Below are positions 52,863 to 61,203 of a stretch of 64,000 nucleotides of DNA, piece after piece (position 1 is the first letter of the stretch; each line of letters opens with the position of its first letter). The notes beneath the pieces were generated by a model that did not search any database, was not told where the DNA came from, and saw nothing but the letters and a program-made list of their open reading frames with translations. The position numbers were made by a program, and so were the translations under genes. Origin of the DNA: Polaribacter haliotis (GTDB lineage: Bacteria; Bacteroidota; Bacteroidia; Flavobacteriales; Flavobacteriaceae). Location of the stretch: assembly GCF_014784055.1 (NCBI RefSeq), contig NZ_CP061813.1, positions 87,501 through 151,500 on the forward strand, given 5' to 3'.

Positions 52863-53008
52863 TACAATTTCAAGAAAGAGTTTTTATTTACAGATGATTA
52901 CTTAAGAGGTTCTGTTTTAAATGTTGATAAAAATGAAGCCTATCTAAGAACATTAAATTTAGCCTAGAAACTTTAAAGTATAACTATACAATAGAACCGA
53001 TTAAATAA
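52863..53008 (+). pseudogene. Possible eroded gene end upstream of GH43
   Basis: A short open stretch of 35 codons reads FLFTDDYLRGSVLNVDKNEA and then YLRTLNLA before a stop. A neighbouring frame then gives LKYNYTIEPIK and a stop (ends 53008), as if one C-terminal segment had been broken by a frameshift. There is no start codon or family match that I recognise. It could equally be chance, given the low GC content. Confidence 0.25.
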
Positions 53009-53015
53009 GATAAAA

Positions 53016-54149
53016 ATGAAAAAATATTTTAGCTTTCTTTTTGTAACTTTTATTCTTTTTTCCTGTACAAAAGAAGATAAAAAACAATCTGAATTTATTT
53101 CAGGAGAATTATTTTTAGATTCAAATAATGAGCATATTAATGCTCATGGAGCAGGATTTTTAATTCACGATAATACATATTACTGGTTTGGGCAACACAT
53201 GGTTTCTGGAAAAGAGGGTAATAAAGCAATGGTAGGTGTTCGTGTGTATTCTTCCACTGATTTATACAATTGGAAAAATGAAGGTGTTGCTTTAAAAATG
53301 AAAGAAGATAGCAGTTCTAAACTTCAAATTGGTTCGGTTTTAGAGCGTCCTAAAGTAATTTTTAATAAGAAAACGAAGAAGTTTGTAATGTGGTTTCATC
53401 ACGAATTAAAAGACCAAGGTTACAAGGCCGCTTTAACAGGAGTTGCAGTTGCAGATAATGTGTCTGGACCTTATAAATATATAAATAGTTTTAGAATTCA
53501 CGCAAATGTTCTACCACAAAATTTTTCTAAAGAAGATTATGATAATGCTGCTGAAATTAAAAGCAGAAAAGATAAAAATTGGAAAGAAAAAGTAGTAAAA
53601 GGTGCCTTTTTTAAAAGGGATTTTAAAGGCGGACAAATGTCTAGAGATATGACGCTTTTTGTAGATGATGATGAAACTGGATATCACATAACTGCTTCAG
53701 AAGAAAACCAAACTTTATTAATTTCTAAATTATCAGACGACTATTTATCGCTAACCAAAGAATATATTCGAGTTTTCCCTGGTGGAAGAAATGAAGCTCC
53801 AGCTATTTTTAAAAGAAATGGAAAATACTTTATGTTTTCTTCTGGTTTAACAGGCTGGAAACCAAATCCAGCAAGATTGTCTGTTGCAGATTCGATGTTA
53901 GGAAAATGGACTTCTTTAGGAAATCCTGTTATTGGAACAACAGAGGAAAAAGCAACAACATTTCACTCTCAAAGTACATATGTAATTCCTGTTATAGATA
54001 AAAAAGATGCTTTTATTTTTGTTGCAGATCGCTGGCGACCAAAAAATGCGATAGATGGTCGTTATGTTTTTTTACCAGTTCAATTTAAAGATAATGTTCC
54101 GTATTTAGAGTTTAAAGAAAAATGGGATTTATCTATTTTTGATAAATAA
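53016..54149 (+). CDS. GH43-type glycoside hydrolase lipoprotein (galactan 1,3-beta-galactosidase-like)
   Basis: A 377-residue lipoprotein (LFVTFILFSC) with a five-bladed beta-propeller GH43-type fold. Visible blocks are NAHGAGFLIHDNTYYWFGQH, SSTDLYNWKNEGVAL, LERPKVIFNKKTKKFVMWF with the probable acid Glu, SRDMTLFVDDDETGYH and REAP-like RNEAPAIFKRNGKYFMFSS. The NAHGxG start in place of Asp-Pro and the ERPKV block are those of the exo-beta-1,3-galactanase-like GH43 branch, in which the usual Asp base is not conserved. The substrate is inferred as galactose-containing side chains; an arabinosidase- or xylosidase-like activity is possible. It starts 252 bp after accA. Confidence 0.75.
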   Translation: MKKYFSFLFVTFILFSCTKEDKKQSEFISGELFLDSNNEHINAHGAGFLIHDNTYYWFGQHMVSGKEGNKAMVGVRVYSSTDLYNWKNEGVALKMKEDSSSKLQIGSVLERPKVIFNKKTKKFVMWFHHELKDQGYKAALTGVAVADNVSGPYKYINSFRIHANVLPQNFSKEDYDNAAEIKSRKDKNWKEKVVKGAFFKRDFKGGQMSRDMTLFVDDDETGYHITASEENQTLLISKLSDDYLSLTKEYIRVFPGGRNEAPAIFKRNGKYFMFSSGLTGWKPNPARLSVADSMLGKWTSLGNPVIGTTEEKATTFHSQSTYVIPVIDKKDAFIFVADRWRPKNAIDGRYVFLPVQFKDNVPYLEFKEKWDLSIFDK

Positions 54150-54462
54150 ATTATAGAGCTAAAAAATACTAGACTTTGCTGTATTGAAGAATATATTTTG
54201 AATGGGAAATTCAGTTTTTTTATGAAAACATTTTAGCTATTATTGGTCTAAAAAGAGATATTAATTATTATAATTACATTTTTAACTTCTTTAAAATTTA
54301 AAATAGGGTCTAATATTTGTAATTGAGTATTAGAAAGTAGATAATAATCCTAAATAAGTTCATATTTATCTACGTGATTAATTTTAAATGGTAATTTTTC
54401 TTTTTTGTAATAGAAATTTAATACATTTATAATTGGTTAACCAGTTTGTTTTAAATTATTTT

Positions 54463-56841
54463 ATGAAAAATCACAATTCACTATTAACATTTGTTCTAAT
54501 TATTTTTACAAGTTTTCTTTTTTCCCAGGAAAAAACTGTTTCTAATATTTCTGAATATAATTCAGCAATAAAAACAGCAAAAGCTGGAGATGTTATTCTT
54601 CTAAAAAACGGAATTTGGAAAGATGTAAAATTAAACGCATATGGAAAAGGTACAGAAGATGCTCCAATTATAGTAAAAGCAGAAACACCAGGAGAAGTTA
54701 TTATTGCTGGAAATTCAACTTTAAACATTTATGGAGAACATATAATTGTAAGTGGTTTGTGGTTTAAAGATGGAGATTCTTCTTACAAATCTGTAGTTCA
54801 ATTTCGAAAAGATTCTAAAACCTTTGCAAATAATTGTCGCTTTACAAATTCTACAATTTCTTATTACAATGTAAAAGACGGAATTAAAGATCATTGGGTA
54901 GATATTTGGGGAAAAAATAATAGAGTAGATCATAATAATTTTACCGGTAAAACAAGTCCAGGAACAACTTTAGTGGTTTGGTTAAAAGGTGAAGAGCATA
55001 TAGAAAACAATCATAGAATAGATAATAATTTATTTGGTGCAAGACCAGAATTAGGTGTAAATGGAGGAGAAACCATCAGAATAGGAACGAGTACAAACTC
55101 TAAAAAATCTTCTAAAACTTTAGTAGAAAGAAATGTATTTGCAAATTGCGATGGAGAAATAGAAATTATCTCAAACAAATCTGGCGATAATACTTTTAGA
55201 GACAATTTATTTGTTGGAAGCAAAGGTGCTTTAACTTTAAGACATGGAGATAATGCTTTGGTGGAAAGAAATGTTTTTTTAGGAAATGGTGTTTCTAAAA
55301 CAGGAGGGATTAGAGTTATAAATTCAGGACATATAATCCACAATAATTTAATGATTGGTTTGCAAGGAGATGGTTATAGAGGACCAATTGTCTTAATGAA
55401 TGGAGTCCCAAATTCACCTTTAAACAGATACGAACAAGTTAGAAATGTGAATATTCAGAACAATACCATTATAAATTCCGGGCCAATTTCTTTCGGAGAA
55501 GGAAAAGATGATGAAAAAAGTTTAGCTCCTAAAAATGTAAATTTCTCTAATAATTTAGTTTTCAATAATAAACCTTCTAAAAATGTAATTTTTGTTGACG
55601 AAGCTTCAGATATCAACTTTAATAATAATTACATAGATGCTTTAGGGTCTTCAGAAAAAGGATTTAAAACAACGAAAGTAAATTGGAAAGAAATTAAAAA
55701 TTTTCCAATACCAACAGCAGATAATAAAGATTTATTAATCGCTTCGAAAACTGCGAAAAGTCCGCAAGAAGATATTGTAAAAGACAAAAGACAGGTGTAT
55801 AATGTAGGTGCTTTTAATTTAGACGCTAAAAAATTACCCAAAGCATTAAGTTTAAGAGCTGGTCCAGGTTGGAAACCAAACATTATTGCACCCATTATAA
55901 AACCAGCAGATATTACTGTAGAACCTGGTGTAGAAACCTTGAGAAATGCGCTTAAAAAAGCAAGTTCTGGTTCTGTAATTCGTTTAAAAACAGGAGAATA
56001 TATTTTAGAAAAAAGCATTAAAATTTCAAATAATATATCTATTATTGGTGATAAAGGAGGCGCATCTATCTTAACTGTTAAAAAAGATATAGAAAAACCT
56101 TTAAGTTATATGTTTAGAATGAATGAAGATTCTAAAATGATTTTAAAAAATGTAATTATAGATGGTGAAATTTCTGCTCCAAAATATGCCATAGTTTCAC
56201 CTGATAAAAAAGAAGGAGGTTTATACAGCGTTTTTATTGACAATGTAATTTTCAAGAATTTTAAAAATCATGATGGAGGCTCTGTTTTTAAAGCATACAA
56301 TGGAACAAAAGCAGATACATTGAGTTTTAAAAACTCTAGATTTGAGAATAATTACAGAGGCTTAAATTTATCTTACGATAAAGACGAAATGGGTATGTAC
56401 AATGCCAATAACATCATTTTAGAAAACACAATTTTTAGAGATATTGAAGAAGCAGCCGTTAATTACGTTCGAAAAACACCAAGTGTGGAAATCGAAGGAG
56501 GAAATTTAATTGTTAAGAATTGCGTTTTTAGCAATGTCTATAATGAAGAAAAAGGAAAAGTTTTACGAACAATAGGAATTCATAAAGTAGAAATTACCAA
56601 TTCTGTTTTTGATGATAGTTATAAAATTAAAAACTTTGTGGATTTAAAAGGAAGTGCAAACTCAATTTCTAACTGTTTAATTCACGATAGTGGTTTTATA
56701 AAAGTGAGTAAAAATGCTTCTGAAAAAGATAATCTGTACAAAAATCCAAGATGGGATGATAAAGACTTATTTATTCCAAGTAAAAATTCTCCTCTTTTAA
56801 AAGAAAATAATGATAAAGGAAGAATTGGATTGAAACAATAA
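54463..56841 (+). CDS. Polysaccharide lyase family 6 protein (alginate/dermatan lyase type)
   Basis: 792 residues with a signal peptide (LLTFVLIIFTSFLFSQ). The frame is open from 54433, but this Met gives the clean signal. The body is a right-handed beta-helix typical of PL6 (NISEYNSAIKTAKAGDVILL, NNCRFTNSTISYYN, NGGETIRIGTSTN). The catalytic Lys/Arg pair is visible as K239 in SNKSGDNTF and R260 in TLRHGDNAL; the 21-residue spacing equals that of K250/R271 in chondroitinase B. A second beta-helix fills the C-terminal half. PL6 includes alginate lyases and chondroitinase B; the substrate here is not decided. The 54150-54462 gap upstream shows nothing else that I can support. Confidence 0.85.
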   Translation: MKNHNSLLTFVLIIFTSFLFSQEKTVSNISEYNSAIKTAKAGDVILLKNGIWKDVKLNAYGKGTEDAPIIVKAETPGEVIIAGNSTLNIYGEHIIVSGLWFKDGDSSYKSVVQFRKDSKTFANNCRFTNSTISYYNVKDGIKDHWVDIWGKNNRVDHNNFTGKTSPGTTLVVWLKGEEHIENNHRIDNNLFGARPELGVNGGETIRIGTSTNSKKSSKTLVERNVFANCDGEIEIISNKSGDNTFRDNLFVGSKGALTLRHGDNALVERNVFLGNGVSKTGGIRVINSGHIIHNNLMIGLQGDGYRGPIVLMNGVPNSPLNRYEQVRNVNIQNNTIINSGPISFGEGKDDEKSLAPKNVNFSNNLVFNNKPSKNVIFVDEASDINFNNNYIDALGSSEKGFKTTKVNWKEIKNFPIPTADNKDLLIASKTAKSPQEDIVKDKRQVYNVGAFNLDAKKLPKALSLRAGPGWKPNIIAPIIKPADITVEPGVETLRNALKKASSGSVIRLKTGEYILEKSIKISNNISIIGDKGGASILTVKKDIEKPLSYMFRMNEDSKMILKNVIIDGEISAPKYAIVSPDKKEGGLYSVFIDNVIFKNFKNHDGGSVFKAYNGTKADTLSFKNSRFENNYRGLNLSYDKDEMGMYNANNIILENTIFRDIEEAAVNYVRKTPSVEIEGGNLIVKNCVFSNVYNEEKGKVLRTIGIHKVEITNSVFDDSYKIKNFVDLKGSANSISNCLIHDSGFIKVSKNASEKDNLYKNPRWDDKDLFIPSKNSPLLKENNDKGRIGLKQ

Positions 56842-56865
56842 TAAATATACTTTTTTAACAATTTC

Positions 56866-56905
56866 AGACCCTTCAGGTTTTTAAAATCTGAAGGGTCTTT
56901 TTTTT
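56866..56905 (+). terminator. Rho-independent terminator after the PL6 gene
   Basis: Perfect 11-bp stem AGACCCTTCAG / CTGAAGGGTCT, about 11-nt loop, followed by eight T. Confidence 0.88.
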
Positions 56906-56961
56906 ATTTACATAATAACTTTTAAAAGAGTTGTTTTGTACTTTTGATGAATACTTAAAAA

Positions 56962-57465
56962 ATGACAAGAAGAACTTTTTATAAAATTATAGCAGGTATA
57001 ATTCTTTATTTTTCATTAAATACTTTTTATAAGCTCTATAAAAACAATACAATTTCAAAAACTTGTCTCTCTGAAACTTTTAATAAGAAATTTTCAGATT
57101 TATCGAAGTTAGAAATTAATTCAATTCACGATTTTAATATCATCTTTAATTGTGAAGATTGGGATGAAATTTATATTATCAGTTCTATGTATTATGATAG
57201 AGGAATTGGTTTTTTAACAACTGGTATTTTGGTTCCTTCTTATAATAGATTTGATTATTTTGAAGGGACTTCACTTTTATTTTTTATAAAGAATAATGCA
57301 ATTATATCTGATCCATTGCCATTTTATAACGACCATTTTATTTTTTCTAATAATTATAATAGAGTAAATAGTGCAAGATTTGATAGAGAAAACTCAAAGT
57401 TCATTTATAAAAAATACGAACACTCAGATTATGATTTTACTACTCTTGAATTAGTAGAAAAATAA
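56962..57465 (+). CDS. Hypothetical membrane-anchored protein
   Basis: A 167-residue protein with one N-terminal hydrophobic helix (FYKIIAGIILYFSLNTFY) acting as signal anchor, followed by a roughly 140-residue polar domain with many aromatic residues (DWDEIYIISSMYYDRGIGF, LLFFIKNNAIISDPLPFY). A TACTTTTG promoter-like element (56939-56946) precedes the start. No conserved motif or family was recognised. It is convergent with the PL38/alginate-lyase-family gene 9 bp away and does not look like a carbohydrate enzyme. Confidence 0.6.
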   Translation: MTRRTFYKIIAGIILYFSLNTFYKLYKNNTISKTCLSETFNKKFSDLSKLEINSIHDFNIIFNCEDWDEIYIISSMYYDRGIGFLTTGILVPSYNRFDYFEGTSLLFFIKNNAIISDPLPFYNDHFIFSNNYNRVNSARFDRENSKFIYKKYEHSDYDFTTLELVEK

Positions 57466-57474
57466 AGATTAACT

Positions 57475-58632
57475 TTATTTAAAACCCCACAAAACAGGAT
57501 TCTTAACAATCGTATTTCTAACAATTTCAGGAGTAGAATCGTAAGACAAATCTTCCCATAAATCTAAATACTTTTCTTCATTAGAATTTAAACCTACAAA
57601 TAGGAGCGAAGCTTGTTTTATAGGCCAATTATTCCAATACATTACATCTTTTTGAAAAGGCCAATCTTTTTTATTTTTGATAAAAGGATATAAAAACTCC
57701 ATTCCTAATTGTATGTTTTTTCCTTCTTTGGTTTTATAATTGAAAAGATTTTCATTTTCTGTAGATAAAACCTGACATAAACTAACCATTGCATCTAAAT
57801 TGAACAAAGAATAACCATAAGGTTTTGTTCTTGCAGTTTCTTTTGGAAAACTACCATCTAAAGCCATTTGATTTGGTAACAATGTGTTTTCATAAAAATT
57901 TCTGCAGTTTTCTAATTCAGTTTTATCATTTACTAAATCTGCAAAAGTAGCGACTTGCAAAGCCCAACAAGTACTATGATTATTTCCATTATTTCTCTCT
58001 TTTTCTCCGAATTTGTGTGTTGTTAACCAACTTAAATAATCAGAAAACCATTTTTTAACCGCTTTTAAATCATTTGTATTTATGGTTGTTGAATTTTCAA
58101 TTGCTTTAATTGCCAAAGCAACTTCAATTAAGTGAAGCGTATCAATAATTCCAATTCCACGTCCTGTAACTTTTCCTTTAATTGCTTGTGCAAATAACAA
58201 ATTCGGATTCATTTTTGTTTCCTCATTTACATACCAAGCTTTTAAATGCGGCATTAAAGCTTCCACATATTTTTCATCTTTAGTGATAATGTATGCAGAT
58301 CCTAAACTTCCAGCAATTTCACACAAACGAATCATAGCTTTTCTGTGTGCTGTAAAATTATCAGGATTTGTCAAACCATCTTTTCTGATGTAAGAACCCT
58401 CTAAATCATTAGGATTTGGCCACCAATAGTCGCCTTCAGAATAAAAATCGTGTTTGTTTCCTGAACTTCTTTCAGCAATATTTGCTGTAACTGTAATTGG
58501 TTTTGAAGTTAGATACTGTTCAGCATTTTTTAAAACACGTTCTTTTTCAACTTCAATTAAATTGAATTTATTTTCTTTTTTACAATTGAAGAGTATAGTA
58601 ATGAAAACTGCAAAAAATAGTGTTTTTTTCAT
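57475..58632 (-). CDS. Alginate-lyase-family (PL38/PL5-like) lipoprotein
   Basis: A 385-residue lipoprotein (FFAVFITILFNC) of the alginate lyase fold (alpha/alpha toroid). Conserved blocks are DFYSEGDYWWPNPNDLEGSY, HRKAMIRLCEIAGSLGSAY, GRGIGIIDTLHLIEVALAI, and the catalytic-region NNGNNHSTCWALQVATFADL, where Asn/His residues line the active site. The fit to PL38 (glucuronan lyase-like) is better than to classical PL5 in my memory, but this needs a profile search. It lies beside GH2 and GH88 genes on the same strand, which would complete uronate removal. Between it and GH2 are a terminator and a hairpin, so it is a separate transcript. Confidence 0.72.
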   Translation of the reverse strand: MKKTLFFAVFITILFNCKKENKFNLIEVEKERVLKNAEQYLTSKPITVTANIAERSSGNKHDFYSEGDYWWPNPNDLEGSYIRKDGLTNPDNFTAHRKAMIRLCEIAGSLGSAYIITKDEKYVEALMPHLKAWYVNEETKMNPNLLFAQAIKGKVTGRGIGIIDTLHLIEVALAIKAIENSTTINTNDLKAVKKWFSDYLSWLTTHKFGEKERNNGNNHSTCWALQVATFADLVNDKTELENCRNFYENTLLPNQMALDGSFPKETARTKPYGYSLFNLDAMVSLCQVLSTENENLFNYKTKEGKNIQLGMEFLYPFIKNKKDWPFQKDVMYWNNWPIKQASLLFVGLNSNEEKYLDLWEDLSYDSTPEIVRNTIVKNPVLWGFK

Positions 58633-58651
58633 AATATTTTATATCGTGTTA

Positions 58652-58684
58652 AACCCAGAAAGGGTTTTGAACCCTTTCTGGGTT
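58652..58684. repeat. Perfect 15-bp hairpin between GH2 and the PL38-type gene
   Basis: AACCCAGAAAGGGTT at 58652-58666 and its exact complement at 58670-58684 with a 3-nt loop. There is no T-run on the minus strand, so it is not a typical terminator. It overlaps the probable promoter region of the PL38-type gene (start at 58632) and is GC-rich for this genome. Confidence 0.7.
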
Positions 58685-58699
58685 GATGAAATTATAGTA

Positions 58700-58736
58700 A
58701 ATAAAAATCCCAAACTTATTTAAAAGAATGGGATTT
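58700..58736 (-). terminator. Terminator of the GH88-GH2 operon
   Basis: Stem AAATCCCA / TGGGATTT with a 16-nt loop. On the minus strand it is followed by TTTATTT. It lies 28 bp after the GH2 stop. Confidence 0.7.
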
Positions 58737-58763
58737 CAACTTCTCAATAATCAATCAATCAAA

Positions 58764-61199
58764 TTATTCAATAGTTAAATACGTTCCTTTAAAACTTTGG
58801 TTTAAAACCATCATTTTTAAAGGTCGGTCTTTTGAGTTTCTTTTTACTTCAATGGAAGCTTTACCATTTGCCATTTCTATAGATTCACTTCCTGTTGGTG
58901 TTCCTAAACTTTTCATCGTTTCTCCACCAGACATACATTGGAAATAGACTCTGTTTTCGTAATCTAAACAACGTAAACCTTTAGAATCGTGTGCAATTGC
59001 AGTTACTAAATAGTTTCCGTTTTCTAACTCTTTATAGGATAGTTTTAAACCTTTTGCTTTGTCGTTTTTAGTAAATCTGTAGTTTATTTTTAACTCATCT
59101 TTTACTGTTTTTCCATCCGAAGTTTTTCCTGTGGAAACCAATGTGTTTTCTCCTTCTTTAAATTGTAAAGTCCAATTTAAACCAGCAGCAGGAAAATCTT
59201 TGGTATTTCTTGTTTTAGTTCCTAAACTTTTTCCATTTAAAGAAAGTTCAACTTCAGGGCAATTACTATACACACTAATATCTCTTGCCAAACCTTTTGG
59301 ACCTTGTCTCTCTGTCCAAGTATGAGATTCTATATACGTAAAAGGATCTTTGCTCCAATAACTTTTAAATACGTAAAATGCATCTTTCTTATTTCCAGCT
59401 CTGTCTACCAAACCTTTTTGATTCATATAAGGAATCGCATTTTCTGGTCTTAAAGGCGTTCCAAAATCTTTAAAAGCCCATTGAATATTTCCAACAAAAG
59501 TGTCATCATTTTCTGATATTCTTAAATGCCAATCAAATAAATCTACGATATAATTTTCACTCCAATCTCCAATTTGCGCAATGTTTGCAACGTCTGTTTG
59601 TACAATTGCTTCTTCCCAACCATCTGCCTGAATTTTTCCTTCGCCAGTAATTGGCGTTTCTGTATGACGACCTAAATGACTTGAACCACCATATTCTGCA
59701 TGTAAGAAAGATTTGTATTCCTTTTTATATTGGTCAATGGCTTTTTGGTAACTTTTATAACTTCCAGAATACCAACCAGACCAAATTGATGGCGAAAACA
59801 CATCTACAATATCTGCACCTTCATAATATTTTCTGATAGCCGTTTTTCTTGTTGGATCTAATTTGTGAGATAAATCATTTAATTCTGATAAAAAAGCACT
59901 CAACTTTGTCTTGTTTCCTCCATCTTCAAAATCAGGCAACCAATACATTTCGTTACCTAAAGACCAAATTACAATACTTGGTCTGTTGTAATTTTGGGCG
60001 ATAATTTCCGTCAACATATTTTTTGTGTTTTCCTTCCAATTATCATTTCCAACACCACCTCTACACCAAGGCAATTCGTCCCAAACCAATAAACCCAACT
60101 CGTCACAAGCTTTGTAAATTTCTGGATCTTGTGGATAATGTGCCAAACGTACAAAGTTGGTTCCCATTTCTTTAATCAGTTCCATATCTGCTCTGTGTTG
60201 CTCATTTGTCATTGCAGCACCAACTCCAGCATGTTCTTCATGTCTGTGAGTTCCTCTTAACAACAAACGTTTTCCGTTTAAAAAGAAAGCTCCATATTCT
60301 TTAAATTCGAACCATCTAAAACCAACTTTATCAGAAATTTTATCAATTGTTTTTTCTTCGGATAACAGCGCAACTTCAATCGTATATAAATTAGGGTTTT
60401 CTGTATCCCATAATTTAGGATTCGAAATGTTATCAAAAGTAATTTTTGCTGAATTATTTGCAACCCAAAACTCTTTTTCTACAACCGTTTTTCCATCAGC
60501 ATTTATTAAAGATGCTTTTACTTTTGTAGAATTATCGCCATTTACAACAGCAACTGTTCCTTCTAAAGTGGCATTTTCATTCGAAACTTTAGGTGTAGTA
60601 TATTTTAAATTTGCTAAATGCGTTTTAGGTTTTGTTTGCAACCAAACATCTCTCGTAATTCCACCAAAAATGAAGAAATCACTTTTTTGTGAAGGGATAA
60701 CTTCTGGATCGTAACTATTATCTGCTCGAACTACAATTTCGTTGGTTCCAGCTTTTACTTCATTGGAAATATCAATTGTAAAACCAATATAACCCCCAAT
60801 ATGACTTCCAACTTTGTTTCCATTTATAAATATTTCTGAAGTAATATTTACGCCTTCAAAATACAGTTCGTAAATTTCATTTGAGTTGACTTTAGTTATT
60901 TCTAAATCTTTTTTATACCAACTTCCACTTCTTCTGTAACCTGGTACTAAATCTGTAGCATCTAAACTATTCCAAGAATGAGGTAAGTTTATTTCTTGCC
61001 AATTTTCCATATTTAGCGCATCAGAAATTTGTTCTGTATCGTTTTCTAAATACAACCAATTATCATTGATGTTGGTTTTTGTTCTTTCTGAAGTTCCATC
61101 TACATCACTTTTTGAATCACAAGAAATGGTAAAAACCATCAAAAATAAAAAAAGAAAGATGTTCGATAATTTTGGTTGGGTTGAATAGTTAATTTTCAT
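58764..61199 (-). CDS. GH2 beta-galactosidase/beta-glucuronidase-type hydrolase lipoprotein
   Basis: An 811-residue GH2 enzyme with a lipoprotein signal (FLMVFTISC). The sandwich (jelly-roll) domain contains INLPHSWNSLDATDLVPGYR, and an Ig-like domain follows. The TIM barrel has RLLLRGTHRHEEHAG, FVRLAHYPQDPEIYKACDEL and the acid/base Glu in IVIWSLGNEMYWLP. Later comes the nucleophile region FLHAEYGGSSH with its Glu, and a C-terminal Ig-like domain (CPEVELSLNGKSLGT). Beta-galactosidase and beta-glucuronidase cannot be told apart reliably. With GH88 and lyases nearby, beta-glucuronidase is attractive but not proven. It starts 4 bp after the GH88 gene on the same strand. Confidence 0.9.
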   Translation of the reverse strand: MKINYSTQPKLSNIFLFLFLMVFTISCDSKSDVDGTSERTKTNINDNWLYLENDTEQISDALNMENWQEINLPHSWNSLDATDLVPGYRRSGSWYKKDLEITKVNSNEIYELYFEGVNITSEIFINGNKVGSHIGGYIGFTIDISNEVKAGTNEIVVRADNSYDPEVIPSQKSDFFIFGGITRDVWLQTKPKTHLANLKYTTPKVSNENATLEGTVAVVNGDNSTKVKASLINADGKTVVEKEFWVANNSAKITFDNISNPKLWDTENPNLYTIEVALLSEEKTIDKISDKVGFRWFEFKEYGAFFLNGKRLLLRGTHRHEEHAGVGAAMTNEQHRADMELIKEMGTNFVRLAHYPQDPEIYKACDELGLLVWDELPWCRGGVGNDNWKENTKNMLTEIIAQNYNRPSIVIWSLGNEMYWLPDFEDGGNKTKLSAFLSELNDLSHKLDPTRKTAIRKYYEGADIVDVFSPSIWSGWYSGSYKSYQKAIDQYKKEYKSFLHAEYGGSSHLGRHTETPITGEGKIQADGWEEAIVQTDVANIAQIGDWSENYIVDLFDWHLRISENDDTFVGNIQWAFKDFGTPLRPENAIPYMNQKGLVDRAGNKKDAFYVFKSYWSKDPFTYIESHTWTERQGPKGLARDISVYSNCPEVELSLNGKSLGTKTRNTKDFPAAGLNWTLQFKEGENTLVSTGKTSDGKTVKDELKINYRFTKNDKAKGLKLSYKELENGNYLVTAIAHDSKGLRCLDYENRVYFQCMSGGETMKSLGTPTGSESIEMANGKASIEVKRNSKDRPLKMMVLNQSFKGTYLTIE

Positions 61200-61203
61200 A
61201 GAA

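Noticed and set aside
54150..54462. Possible regulatory RNA or small gene between GH43 and PL6
   Set aside because: Only AT-rich sequence with weak AGCTAAAA/TTTTAGCT complementarity; no promoter, terminator or frame convincing enough.
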